44,346 bases of DNA from Paracraurococcus ruber (GTDB taxonomy: Bacteria > Pseudomonadota > Alphaproteobacteria > Acetobacterales > Acetobacteraceae), in assembly GCF_004353985.1 (NCBI RefSeq), contig NZ_SMOA01000027.1, positions 1 to 44,346 on the forward strand, in the 5' to 3' direction. Below, one piece after another: positions 1 to 7,211 of the stretch (position 1 is the first letter of the stretch; every line of letters begins with the position of its first letter). Position numbers and translations under genes: made by a program. The notes under the pieces are model-generated. The model did not search any database. It had not been told where the DNA came from and saw only the letters and a program-made list of their open reading frames with translations.

Positions 1-749
1 CCGGCGACGCTGCCGACCACCACCAGCATGGGCCGCCCAGCCCGCCGGCACGGAGGTTCGGCCGCGGCGCCCCGCGCCGCCGCCCCGGGCCGCAGGTGCC
101 GCGCCAGGCCGGCCGAGCCCACCCAGAGCAGCGGCGCCGCCACCCCCAACCCCGCCCGGGCGATGGCGGCAAGGTCGGCTTCCTCGGCCGCATCGCAGAC
201 CAGGGCGCGCATCCCGTCCCGCCGCCGCGCCACGATCCAGCTCGGCAGGTCGCCGCGCACGGCCTCCAGCGACGCCACCGCGGCGGGCAGGCCCGCCAGT
301 TCCAGCATGGCCGCCAGGTCGGGATCCTGCCCCGCCCCCTCGGCCCGCCAGAGCGGCGTCGCTTCCAGCGGCGTGCCATGCACCAGCAGCCGGCCGTTGC
401 GCAGCGCCCGCCCGGCGGCGGGGAAGGCCGGGGCGGCGATCACCAGCCGCTCGGCGCCGGCGGCGGCCGCCACCTCGGCGCCGACCGGCCCGCGCAGGGT
501 GCTGTCGATCTTCTTGTAGAGCAGCCCGCAGCCCGGCCCGGCATGGCGCGCGACGGCGGCGCGCACCGCCGCGGCGGCCCGATCCGGCGCCAGGCGGCGG
601 CTGTCGGTGTCCACCGCCAGGACCGGCGACGGCTCCGCCGCCGCGGCGTCCAGCGCCACCACCGCCGGCAGGCCGGATGCGGCCCAGGCGATGGCGCAAT
701 CCGCCGCGCCGGAGAGATCATCCGCCACCACCAGCACGCGCGGCGCCAT
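1..749 (-). CDS. Four-carbon acid sugar kinase family protein (DUF1537), C-terminus beyond window
   Basis: The reading frame on the minus strand is open from an ATG at 749 to the window edge, so only the N-terminal ~249 residues are seen. The start MAPRVLVVADDLSGAADCAI carries the DDLSGA motif of the family. Around residues 78-85 the motif KKIDSTLRG is the family signature (OtnK/DtnK/LtnK, kinases of erythronate or threonate type acids). Further on, LLWVGSAGLARHL and LVVVGSVA match the linker and the nucleotide-binding half. Family members phosphorylate C4 sugar acids with ATP in the cytoplasm. The start lies 15 nt after the stop of the LLM monooxygenase, so the two are probably co-transcribed. 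The usual partners (PdxA2-like dehydrogenase, aldolase) would lie outside the window; the substrate is unknown. Family assignment is secure. Confidence 0.87.
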   Translation of the reverse strand, partial: MAPRVLVVADDLSGAADCAIAWAASGLPAVVALDAAAAEPSPVLAVDTDSRRLAPDRAAAAVRAAVARHAGPGCGLLYKKIDSTLRGPVGAEVAAAAGAERLVIAAPAFPAAGRALRNGRLLVHGTPLEATPLWRAEGAGQDPDLAAMLELAGLPAAVASLEAVRGDLPSWIVARRRDGMRALVCDAAEEADLAAIARAGLGVAAPLLWVGSAGLARHLRPGAAARGAAAEPPCRRAGRPMLVVVGSVA

Positions 750-764
750 GCCGCGGGGCGCCGG

Positions 765-1862
765 CTATTCCGCCGCCTGCCGCGCCGGCTGCGGGCCCCA
801 GGACTTCAGCACCGGCAGCACTTCCTTGGCGAACAGGCGCAGCCCGCGCTCCGCCACCGCCAGCGGCGTGCCGCCGAAGCGGAAGGCAACGTTCAGCTCG
901 AAGCTGCCGAGCAGGTCGCGGCGCTTCTCCAGGCCGCGCAAAATCTTCTCCGGCGTGCCCCAGCTGGCCGCCTGCATGAAGCCCTTGACCGCGCCCTCGA
1001 GCCCACCGGCCTTCCGCGCGAGATCGGCCTTCTGCTGGTAGGAATCGTAGCCTTTCACGCTGGCGAAATGCTCGCCGAGGAATTCGTAGTGGTGGAAGTT
1101 GCTCTCGACGAATTTCCCCTGGTACCGGAAGGCCTCGTCCTCGCAGGCCGCATCGTCCTCGCCGCAGATGACGAACTCCGTCATCATCAGGGTCGGCGGC
1201 TCGGTCCCGTGGTATTGGCGGTGCAGCTGCCGCCCGCGCTCGATCACCGGGAAGCGCATCTCCCAGGGCCGGTCGGCGAACATCACCATATGGGCGCCGA
1301 GCTTGGCGGCGGAGTTCACCGAATCCTCGGACGAGGCGACGGCATAGATCCGCCCGTCGAAGCCGTGCTCGGGCCGCGGGCGCAGCTCCACCCGGGGCTG
1401 CTTGTAGAATTTGCCGTCGCCTTCCATGACGCCGGTGCGCAGCGCCTGGATGATCATGGGCGCGGCTTCGTCGAAGCGTTCGCGCGATTCATCCATGCTG
1501 ACCCGGAAGGCGGCGAACTCCCGCCGCGCCAGGCCGCGGCCCATGCCGAAGCGCAAGCGGCCGCCGCTCAGCAGGTCGAGCACCGCGGCATTCTCCGCGA
1601 CCCGCAGCGGGTCGTGCCAGGGCAGGATAACCGCCGCGGTGCCGACATCGACATGCGGATGCTTCGCCGCCAGCCAGGTCATCAGGTGCAGGTTGTCCGG
1701 CACGAAGGAATAGTCGGCGAAATGGTGCTCGGCCGACCACAGGCAGTCGAAGCCGCTGTCGGCGGCGATGGCGGCGAGCCGCAACTCCTCCTCCCAGACC
1801 TGGCGGTCCGGGACGCCGTCCCAGCCATAGCTGGAGAAGATCATCATCATGCCGACATCCAT
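765..1862 (-). CDS. LLM class flavin-dependent oxidoreductase (luciferase-like)
   Basis: A 365-residue protein with the bacterial luciferase-like TIM-barrel pattern: an N-terminal strand, then GFDCLWSAEHHF (residues ~36-47, the conserved EHH of the family), DLLSGGRLRFGMGRG (~95-109) and SMDESRERFDEA. Such enzymes are FMNH2-dependent monooxygenases or F420/FMN oxidoreductases; the substrate cannot be read from sequence. The start at 1862 has a purine-rich AGGGGGAA about 7 nt upstream, although Met5-7 could also serve. It heads a leftward pair with the DUF1537 kinase and is divergent from the PEP mutase-like gene at 1971. A TAGGCT -10-like hexamer lies 30 nt upstream of the start. Confidence 0.88.
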   Translation of the reverse strand: MDVGMMMIFSSYGWDGVPDRQVWEEELRLAAIAADSGFDCLWSAEHHFADYSFVPDNLHLMTWLAAKHPHVDVGTAAVILPWHDPLRVAENAAVLDLLSGGRLRFGMGRGLARREFAAFRVSMDESRERFDEAAPMIIQALRTGVMEGDGKFYKQPRVELRPRPEHGFDGRIYAVASSEDSVNSAAKLGAHMVMFADRPWEMRFPVIERGRQLHRQYHGTEPPTLMMTEFVICGEDDAACEDEAFRYQGKFVESNFHHYEFLGEHFASVKGYDSYQQKADLARKAGGLEGAVKGFMQAASWGTPEKILRGLEKRRDLLGSFELNVAFRFGGTPLAVAERGLRLFAKEVLPVLKSWGPQPARQAAE

Positions 1863-1892
1863 GGCCGGTTCCCCCTGCTTGGTCTTGCCGCC

Positions 1893-1898
1893 AGCCTA
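1893..1898 (-). promoter_or_regulatory. Candidate -10 hexamer TAGGCT of the LLM gene
   Basis: The minus strand reads TAGGCT, 30 nt before the ATG at 1862. The same hexamer stands 24-28 nt before four other start codons in this window. A CTGGCC 18 nt upstream is a weak -35 match. Confidence 0.42.
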
Positions 1899-1933
1899 CC
1901 GCCGCGCCCCCTGGTCGGCCAGCGCTACGGCAG

Positions 1934-1939
1934 TATGCT
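1934..1939 (+). promoter_or_regulatory. Candidate -10 hexamer TATGCT of the PEP mutase-like gene
   Basis: TATGCT ends 31 nt before the chosen start at 1971, the same spacing class as the TAGGCT hexamers elsewhere in the window. No convincing -35 element is seen. Confidence 0.32.
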
Positions 1940-1970
1940 GCCGCCCGGAAACGACCAGGAGACGATTGCC

Positions 1971-2831
1971 ATGACCCCGCCCGAGCGCCTGCGCGCATTG
2001 CTGGCCGAACCTGCCTTCGTCACCATGCCCGCGGTCTGGGACGGGCTTTCGGCCAAGGTCGCGGCGCAGGCCGGGTTCCGCACCGCCTTCCTCTCCGGCT
2101 CCTGCGTCGCCGCCAGCCGGCTCGGCGGCCCCGACCTCGACCTGATCTCCTTCGCCGAGATGTTCGACAGCTTCCAGATGGTGCGCAACGCCGCGCCCGA
2201 GACGTTGATCCTGGCCGATGGCGACCATGGCTATGGCAATGCCATGAACGTGCAGCGCACCGTCCGCGCCTATGGCCGCGCCGGGGCCGCCGCCATCCTG
2301 ATCGAGGACAAGATCACCCCGCGCGAGCTGACCGCCGCCGGCAAGCCCTGCCTGCCGCGGGAGGAGGCACGGATGAAGATCCGCGCTGCGGTCCAGGCGG
2401 CGAAGGAGAGCGGCATCTGCGTCCTGGCGCGGACCGATTGCCGCCCGACCCAGGGGATCGATGAGGCGGTGGCGCGCATCGAGATGTATGTCGAGGAGGG
2501 CGCCGACATCCTCTTCCTCGACAGCCCGGCCGATGATGACGAGATCCGCCGCGCCGTGGCCGCCGCCAAGGGGCGGCCGAGCTTCGCCGTCCTGTCGCCC
2601 GGCGCCCCGCGCGCGACGCCCGACCGGCGGAAGGCCGAGGCGCTGGGCTTCAAGATCGGCACCTATCCGACCGGCATGCTGTCGCCCGCCGCGGCCGGGC
2701 TGAAGGCCGGCATCGCCGCGCTGCAGGCCGGCGAGGCGGAAGCCGCCAGCGCCCTGCCGTCGGCCGAGCTGCGCACCCTGCTCGGCTACCCCGACTACGA
2801 CGCGGCGGCCAAGCCCTTCCGCCTGGCATGA
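1971..2831 (+). CDS. Isocitrate lyase/PEP mutase superfamily protein, oxaloacetate decarboxylase-like
   Basis: The protein has 286 residues. An ATG at 1971 with GGAG about 10 nt upstream is preferred over an in-frame ATG at 1935. The metal-binding signature GDHGYGN (residues 84-90, usually DADxGYGN) and IED (111-113) identify the PEP mutase/isocitrate lyase superfamily; ARTD follows later. The KRCGH loop that gives lyases such as PrpB their catalytic cysteine is absent: the loop reads DKITPRELTAAGKPCLPREE with a lone Cys127. The DHGYGNA form resembles oxaloacetate decarboxylases of the PA4872 type, so C-C bond cleavage or decarboxylation of a 2-oxo acid is likely, but the substrate is inferred. 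Its stop overlaps the start of the MmgE/PrpD gene (ATGA), indicating translational coupling. Confidence 0.85.
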   Translation: MTPPERLRALLAEPAFVTMPAVWDGLSAKVAAQAGFRTAFLSGSCVAASRLGGPDLDLISFAEMFDSFQMVRNAAPETLILADGDHGYGNAMNVQRTVRAYGRAGAAAILIEDKITPRELTAAGKPCLPREEARMKIRAAVQAAKESGICVLARTDCRPTQGIDEAVARIEMYVEEGADILFLDSPADDDEIRRAVAAAKGRPSFAVLSPGAPRATPDRRKAEALGFKIGTYPTGMLSPAAAGLKAGIAALQAGEAEAASALPSAELRTLLGYPDYDAAAKPFRLA

Positions 2832-4180
2832 GCTCGCGCGCCCTCGCCGCCTTCGTCGCCGGCCTGCGGTGGGAAGACCTGCCGCAGCCGGTCGTCGCCC
2901 AGGCCTGCCGCGTGGTGCTGGACGCGGTCGGCTGCGCCCTGGCCGCCTGGACGGAGGACAGGGACAAGGCCCGCATCGCCCGCGACATCGCGGCGCTGTA
3001 TCCGGCCCGGCCGGGGGCGGGCGTGATCGGTGCGCCGGGCCTTGCGGCGCAGCCGGCCTTCGCGGCGCTGGCCAACGGCATCCTGGTGAATGCCGCCGAC
3101 AACGACGACACGCACAAGCGCGCGCTGCTGCATGTCGGCAGCGTGGTGGTGCCGGCGGCGCTGGCCCTGGCGCAGTCCGGGCGCCTGTCCGGCCGCGACC
3201 TCATCCTCTCCCTGGTCGCGGGCTACGAGGTGGCGGTGCGCGTCGGCATGGCGGTGATGCCGACGCATTACCGCTTCTGGCATTCCACCGCGACCAACGG
3301 CACCTTCGGCGCCGCCGCCACGGCGGCGAAGGCGCTGGGCCTGGACGCCGACGGCACGCTGCGCGCGCTGGGGCTGGCCGGCACCCAGGCCGCCGGGCTG
3401 AACACCTTCTTCGAATCCGGCGACATGACGAAGAGCCTGCACCCCGGCAAGGCGGCGCTGAACGGCGTGCTCTCGGCGCAGCTGGCGCGCCTCGGCATGA
3501 CCAGCCCCCCAGGCATCCTGGAGCACCCCAAGGGCTACCTCGCCGCCTTCTCGCTGGAGCCGAAGGCCGAGGCGCTGACGGCCGGCCTCGGGACGGAATG
3601 GGAGATCCTGCAGAACGGGTTCAAGTTCTTCCCCTCCATCCTCGCCAGCCACTCGCCCATCCAGGCGACGCTGGCAATCGTGCGGCGGCACGCCGTGGAC
3701 CCGCGCCGCATCGCCCGCATCACCAACGAGACCTACCGGACGGTGACGACCCATTTCTCCGCGAAGGAGATCGGCTCGGCCATGGCGGCGCGCGTGTCCG
3801 TCCCCTACTGCATCGCCGTCGCCGCGGTGGATGGCGAACTGGGGCAGGCGCAATTCGCCGCCGCGCGGATCGACGACCCGCTGGTGCGCCAGGTGCTGGC
3901 GCGGACCGAGGTGGTGGCGGATGACGCGCTGGACCGGCTCTACCCGGCGAATTTCCCGGCCCGCGTGACCATCGAGCTGGAGGACGGGACGCGGCTGACC
4001 GAGACGGTGATGCTGCCCAAGGGCGATCCCGGCGCGCCGCTGAGCGATGCGGAGCTGGAGGCGAAGTTCTTCGGCAACTGCGCCGGCGTGATCCCCGACA
4101 GCGCCGCGGCGGCGTTGCGCGACGCGATCCTCGGGCTGCCGGGGCTTTCGTCCGTCGAGGCGCTGGCACCGACCGGGTAG
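2828..4180 (+). CDS. MmgE/PrpD family protein
   Basis: A 450-residue protein of the MmgE/PrpD fold (2-methylcitrate dehydratase, cis-aconitate decarboxylase and relatives). Visible family features are an N-terminal helical region with VVLDAVGCALAA (~32-43), the NAADNDDTHKRALLHVGS segment (~95-112, the family's D-D-x-H active-site region), the KSLHPGKAALNG motif (~203-214) and the C-terminal lid with an RVTIELEDG strand. The full length matches the family. It overlaps the upstream PEP mutase-like gene by 4 nt. A PrpB/PrpD-type pairing suggests a short chain dicarboxylate or tricarboxylate pathway, but no citrate-synthase-like gene is nearby, so a methylcitrate cycle is not supported. The gene is convergent with the reductase at 4257. 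Confidence 0.9.
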   Translation: MSSRALAAFVAGLRWEDLPQPVVAQACRVVLDAVGCALAAWTEDRDKARIARDIAALYPARPGAGVIGAPGLAAQPAFAALANGILVNAADNDDTHKRALLHVGSVVVPAALALAQSGRLSGRDLILSLVAGYEVAVRVGMAVMPTHYRFWHSTATNGTFGAAATAAKALGLDADGTLRALGLAGTQAAGLNTFFESGDMTKSLHPGKAALNGVLSAQLARLGMTSPPGILEHPKGYLAAFSLEPKAEALTAGLGTEWEILQNGFKFFPSILASHSPIQATLAIVRRHAVDPRRIARITNETYRTVTTHFSAKEIGSAMAARVSVPYCIAVAAVDGELGQAQFAAARIDDPLVRQVLARTEVVADDALDRLYPANFPARVTIELEDGTRLTETVMLPKGDPGAPLSDAELEAKFFGNCAGVIPDSAAAALRDAILGLPGLSSVEALAPTG

Positions 4181-4200
4181 GGGGGCGGACGCCCTCCCCC
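4181..4200. terminator. G5/C5 hairpin between convergent genes
   Basis: Immediately after the stop at 4180 the sequence folds as five G facing five C, with one mismatch, then two more pairs and a 4-nt loop. It lacks a U tract. A second imperfect hairpin follows at about 4218-4234. It probably separates the convergent transcription units ending at 4180 and 4257. Confidence 0.4.
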
Positions 4201-4256
4201 TCGCGCGCCTCCGGTCAAGGGCCGCAGGGCCCCTGGCTCCCTTGGGGTCCTCGACC

Positions 4257-5312
4257 TCAGGCCGGCGGCAGCACCTTCGCCGCGCGATAGCCCGCGACCT
4301 GCCGCGCGACCATCTCCCAGCTGTCGACGAAGCCGGTGAACCCCGCCTTGCGCGCCGCGGTCATGGAGAAGACCACGTCGTAATCCATCCCGAGGAAGAA
4401 ATCGGCGAATTCCCAACTCGCGACCTGCTCCAGCGGCAGGGCCAGGTCGTGGCGGGCGCGGATGGCCTCCCAGACCGGGCCCTTGTCGGCCATCCAGCGC
4501 GGCATGGACATCGGCCGCGGCACGCCGCAGGGCAGGCCGAACAGCGCCGCGAGGTGCGGCCACAGGTCGCACCAGCGGAAGGCGTCGCCATTCGTGACGT
4601 TGAAGGCGCGGTTGGCGGCGCGCGGCTCGGTCAGCATCCAGAGCACGCCCTCCGCCAGCAGCGAGGCGTCGGTCAGCTCGTGCAGCGCGGTCCAGGCGCC
4701 GGGCTTGCCGGGAAAGTCGAAGGGCACGCCGAGCTCCCGGCAGATGGCGGCATAGGCGCCCAGCGTCGAGACCATGTTGCGCGCCCGCCCCGGCGCGACA
4801 TCCAGCACGAAGCCGGGGCGGCTCGCGCTCCAGGACCACGCCTTCCCCTGCTGCCGCGCTGCGACCAGGTCCTGCTGGTCGTAGTAGAAATTGGGCGGCA
4901 GGTGGCGCGGGTCGTCCTCCCGCGCCGGGGTGCGGAAGGGGCCGATATGCAGCCCGTACCACTTGCCGCCATGGATCATGTGGAGATGCGCGAAGCGCGG
5001 CAGGCTCGCCTCCGCCGCGTCCAGCAGGCTGCGCAGCATCGCCAGGTTGGCCGGCACATCCTCCACACCGCCTTCCCCGAAGGGCGCGCGGGACGCGTAG
5101 ACGATGTGGGTGATGTCCGGCCGCGTCGCCAGCGCGCGGCGCATCGCCTCCGGGTCCGTCAGGTCGGCGGCCAGCCAGTCGCCGGCGCCCGCCGGCACGC
5201 GGCGCGACAGGCCGACCAGGTTGAACGCGCCGGTGCCGCGCGCCCGCTCCGTCACGCGGGTCGCGGCGGCGCCGGTGGCGCCGACCACCAGCAGGGTGCC
5301 GGCATTGCTCAT
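4257..5312 (-). CDS. NAD(P)-dependent reductase/epimerase, PRISE-like SDR
   Basis: A 351-residue extended SDR. The N-terminal nucleotide-binding motif is GATGAAA (residues 11-17). The stretch HGGKWYGLHIGPF (~114-126) followed by PPNFYYDQQDLV (~139-150) matches the progesterone 5-beta-reductase/iridoid synthase (PRISE) pattern, with Lys117 and Tyr143/144 as candidates for the non-canonical Lys and Tyr; the WSxxRP motif (WSASRPG) follows. PRISE enzymes reduce activated enones with NADPH. I infer an enone reductase or related reaction; the substrate is unknown. The ATG at 5312 overlaps the stop of the upstream cyclase gene as ATGA, so both are translated together. Longer frames reaching upstream run inside the cyclase gene and are not real. 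Confidence 0.83.
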   Translation of the reverse strand: MSNAGTLLVVGATGAAATRVTERARGTGAFNLVGLSRRVPAGAGDWLAADLTDPEAMRRALATRPDITHIVYASRAPFGEGGVEDVPANLAMLRSLLDAAEASLPRFAHLHMIHGGKWYGLHIGPFRTPAREDDPRHLPPNFYYDQQDLVAARQQGKAWSWSASRPGFVLDVAPGRARNMVSTLGAYAAICRELGVPFDFPGKPGAWTALHELTDASLLAEGVLWMLTEPRAANRAFNVTNGDAFRWCDLWPHLAALFGLPCGVPRPMSMPRWMADKGPVWEAIRARHDLALPLEQVASWEFADFFLGMDYDVVFSMTAARKAGFTGFVDSWEMVARQVAGYRAAKVLPPA

Positions 5313-6058
5313 GCGGCGTGCTCCTCGATGGCGCGTGCCAGGATGCGGGCCGGCGCGCCGTCGCTGCCGGCGATGGCCAGGGCGCCGAAGGCGAATTCCG
5401 CCCGGCCGCCGGCCAGCAGCCGCGGTGGGCGCACATGCTCGGCGATCAGCACGCCCTGGCTGAGCAGGGCGCGATGCACCGGCCAGTCGAAGCCCGCGGG
5501 CGGGCGGCGATGCACCGGCAGGTCGGGCGTGGCGAAATCCACCGCCAGCAGCTTGATCCGCCGGTCCAGCAGCCAGGCCGCCGCCGCGGCGGAAAGGCAG
5601 GGGTGATGCTCGTAGCGCGGCGTGCCGACGAAGGCGGACCAGCCGGTATCCAGCGCCAGGATGTCGCCCGGCCGCAGCAGCGGCCGCGCCGCGTCCAGAT
5701 GCGCCGGTTCGATCAGCGCGTCGTCCGGCAGGTCCAGCCGCCACACCACGCCGGGGCCGGTGAGGCGCCCGGGCGGGATGGCGTCCATCGCCGGCCCGTC
5801 AGAGAAGAAGTGGAAGGGCGCGTCGCAATGCGTGCCGGTATGCACCACCATCCCGAATTCGGTGACGTTGATGGGGTCGGCCGGTTGGCACATCAGCCGC
5901 CGGATGGTCGGCGGGCCGAACATCGGCACGCGCGGCATCGCCTCCGACACCGGGTGGGAGAGGTCGTGCCAGGGACCGGCCGGCCGCACCTGCGCCGCCT
6001 CCGGCACATCGATCCAGCCACGCCAGCCGGTGCCGCGCGACGGCGAAGGCACACACAT
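5309..6058 (-). CDS. Cyclase family protein (kynurenine formamidase-like metal hydrolase)
   Basis: A 249-residue protein with the metal-binding signature HTGTHCDAPFHFF (residues 73-85), the HxGTHxDxPxH pattern of the cyclase/KynB family. Later conserved pieces are LLRPGDILALDTGW and LLAVDFATPDLP. Family members hydrolyse cyclic or N-formyl amides or lactones with a divalent metal. The start at 6058 is supported by AAGGGGAGA 8 nt upstream. Upstream at 6086-6115 there is a TTGACG...CAGCAT promoter candidate. The gene is translationally coupled to the PRISE-like reductase downstream, suggesting hydrolysis and reduction of one compound. KynB itself is unlikely because no other kynurenine genes are near. 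Confidence 0.87.
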   Translation of the reverse strand: MCVPSPSRGTGWRGWIDVPEAAQVRPAGPWHDLSHPVSEAMPRVPMFGPPTIRRLMCQPADPINVTEFGMVVHTGTHCDAPFHFFSDGPAMDAIPPGRLTGPGVVWRLDLPDDALIEPAHLDAARPLLRPGDILALDTGWSAFVGTPRYEHHPCLSAAAAAWLLDRRIKLLAVDFATPDLPVHRRPPAGFDWPVHRALLSQGVLIAEHVRPPRLLAGGRAEFAFGALAIAGSDGAPARILARAIEEHAA

Positions 6059-6085
6059 CCCGGCGTCTCCCCTTGTCCCCTGCGG

Positions 6086-6115
6086 ATGCTGGCAGCGGCG
6101 TGCGCCGGGCGTCAA
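6086..6115 (-). promoter_or_regulatory. Candidate sigma-70 promoter of the cyclase-reductase pair
   Basis: The minus strand reads TTGACG, an 18-nt spacer, then CAGCAT, ending 27 nt before the start at 6058. The -35 matches the consensus in five of six positions; the -10 is weak. Confidence 0.5.
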
Positions 6116-6171
6116 CCGACCCGCCGCCCGGGCGTTGGCGCCACGGGGTTCTTTGGTGGAGGAGGAACAGG

Positions 6172-6714
6172 ATGCGACGGATTGCTCTCGGCGCGGCGCT
6201 CGCGCTCGGGCTGGCCGGTTGCGCGGCGACGCAGCAGGCCGCCGACACCACCGTGGCCGCCGCCAAGGCGCAGGTGAACCCGACGCTGTCCACCCAGGAC
6301 GCGACCTTCATGACCGAGGCGACGCGCGACGGCCTGGCGGAGGTGGCGATGGCGCGGCTGGCGGAGAAATACGGCCGATCCCCCGCGGTGAAGCGCTTCG
6401 CCCGGCACATGATCGAGGACCACGGGCGCGCCAACCAGGAGATGCTGGCGCTGGCGCGGCGGAAGGACATCACGCCGCCCGAGACCATGGGCGTCGCCCA
6501 CCAGCAGACGCATGACCGGCTGGCCAACCTGCGCGGCGCCGCCTTCGACCGCGCCTATGTCCGGACCATGCTGGAGGACCACCAAGACGATGTGCGGGAA
6601 TTCCAGGCGCAGGTCCGCGACGGCACCGACCCGGAGGTGAAGGCCTTCGCGGAAAGGTACCTGCCCGTGCTGCAGGAGCATGCGCAGCAGGCCCAGCGGC
6701 TGGCGCGGCGGTAG
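6172..6714 (+). CDS. DUF4142 domain lipoprotein
   Basis: A 180-residue protein. The ATG at 6172 follows a GGAGGAGGAACAGG ribosome binding site. The N-terminus MRRIALGAALALGLAGCAAT is a lipoprotein signal with an LAGC lipobox, so the mature protein begins at Cys17 and is anchored in the envelope. The rest is helical with the DUF4142 pattern: DATFMTEATRDGLAEV, then a ferritin-like helix with FARHMIEDHGRANQEM, and a second helix pair with YVRTMLEDHQDDVREFQ. DUF4142 proteins resemble four-helix bundles of ferritin-like shape; their function is poorly known, with links to stress and envelope. A perfect 24-bp palindrome follows the stop. Confidence 0.88.
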   Translation: MRRIALGAALALGLAGCAATQQAADTTVAAAKAQVNPTLSTQDATFMTEATRDGLAEVAMARLAEKYGRSPAVKRFARHMIEDHGRANQEMLALARRKDITPPETMGVAHQQTHDRLANLRGAAFDRAYVRTMLEDHQDDVREFQAQVRDGTDPEVKAFAERYLPVLQEHAQQAQRLARR

Positions 6715-6720
6715 GCCTTG

Positions 6721-6744
6721 CCTCGGGCCGCCGGCGGCCCGAGG
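6721..6744. repeat. Perfect 24-bp palindrome
   Basis: Positions 6721-6732 are the exact reverse complement of 6733-6744, with no spacer. The element starts 6 nt after the DUF4142 stop and its last four bases (GAGG) are the likely ribosome binding site of the next gene. As RNA it would form a stable hairpin that sequesters that site; as DNA it could be an operator. No U tract follows. Confidence 0.6.
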
Positions 6745-6753
6745 ATGCGCGGC

Positions 6754-7146
6754 ATGCGCTTCAACCATGTCGCCAACCGGCTCCATCCCGCGCGGTTCGA
6801 AACGGTGGTGGAGATGCTGCCGGGGCAGTTCGGCTTCGTCGTGCTGCGACGGACCGAGCGGGCGATCTGGCTGCGGCAGCCCGGCACCGATGTGGACCTG
6901 CAATTCAGCCACAGCAAGACGGCGAACCGCGATGCGGACAAGCTGCGCTCGCAGGTCTCCTTCCTCAGCGACACGCCGCGGGAGGCGCTGGAGGCGCTGG
7001 CGGACTGGGCCCGCAGCCGCGGGATGCAGGCGGTGGTCGGCGCCTATTCCGACCGCGAGTTCTGGCTGGACCTGCCGGAGGCCTTCGTGGACTTCGTCAT
7101 CGAGGCCATGCGGCCCGAGTTGGCGGAATACGGGGTGGAGGTCTGA
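6754..7146 (+). CDS. Small VOC/glyoxalase-like protein
   Basis: The protein has 130 residues. I chose ATG 6754 (MRFNHVANRLHPARFETVVE) because GAGG lies 9 nt upstream; TTG 6718 and ATG 6745 are in-frame alternatives. The start RFNHVANRL...FETVVEMLPGQFGFVVL resembles the N-terminal beta-alpha unit of vicinal oxygen chelate proteins. The middle has WLRQPGTDVDLQFSHSK and the end QAVVGAYSDREFWLDLPEAFVDFVIEAM. Only one VOC half-module is recognisable, so function is unknown. The gene follows the DUF4142 lipoprotein closely, separated by the 24-bp palindrome. Confidence 0.6.
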   Translation: MRFNHVANRLHPARFETVVEMLPGQFGFVVLRRTERAIWLRQPGTDVDLQFSHSKTANRDADKLRSQVSFLSDTPREALEALADWARSRGMQAVVGAYSDREFWLDLPEAFVDFVIEAMRPELAEYGVEV

Positions 7147-7188
7147 CTCAGGCCGGTCCAGGGCTCGTCTGACCCCTGGCGGGGGAGC

Positions 7189-7211
7189 GCGAGGGGGCAG
7201 CGCCCCCTCGC
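7189..7211. terminator. Hairpin between convergent genes
   Basis: Ten-base perfect arms (7189-7198 and 7202-7211, pattern GCGAGGGGGC) flank a 3-nt loop. The element lies between the VOC-like stop (7146) and the dioxygenase stop (7211-7213), so it can end transcription from either side. No U tract is present. Confidence 0.55.

Noticed and set aside
96-1970. Upstream extension of the PEP mutase-like frame to 911 codons
   Set aside because: The added part is Arg/His/Gly-rich and lies antisense to the LLM and kinase genes, which have clear family motifs; the real start is at 1971.
5309-6058. Kynurenine formamidase KynB
   Set aside because: Only the family metal motif matches; no kynureninase or tryptophan dioxygenase genes are near, so the specific name is not supported.
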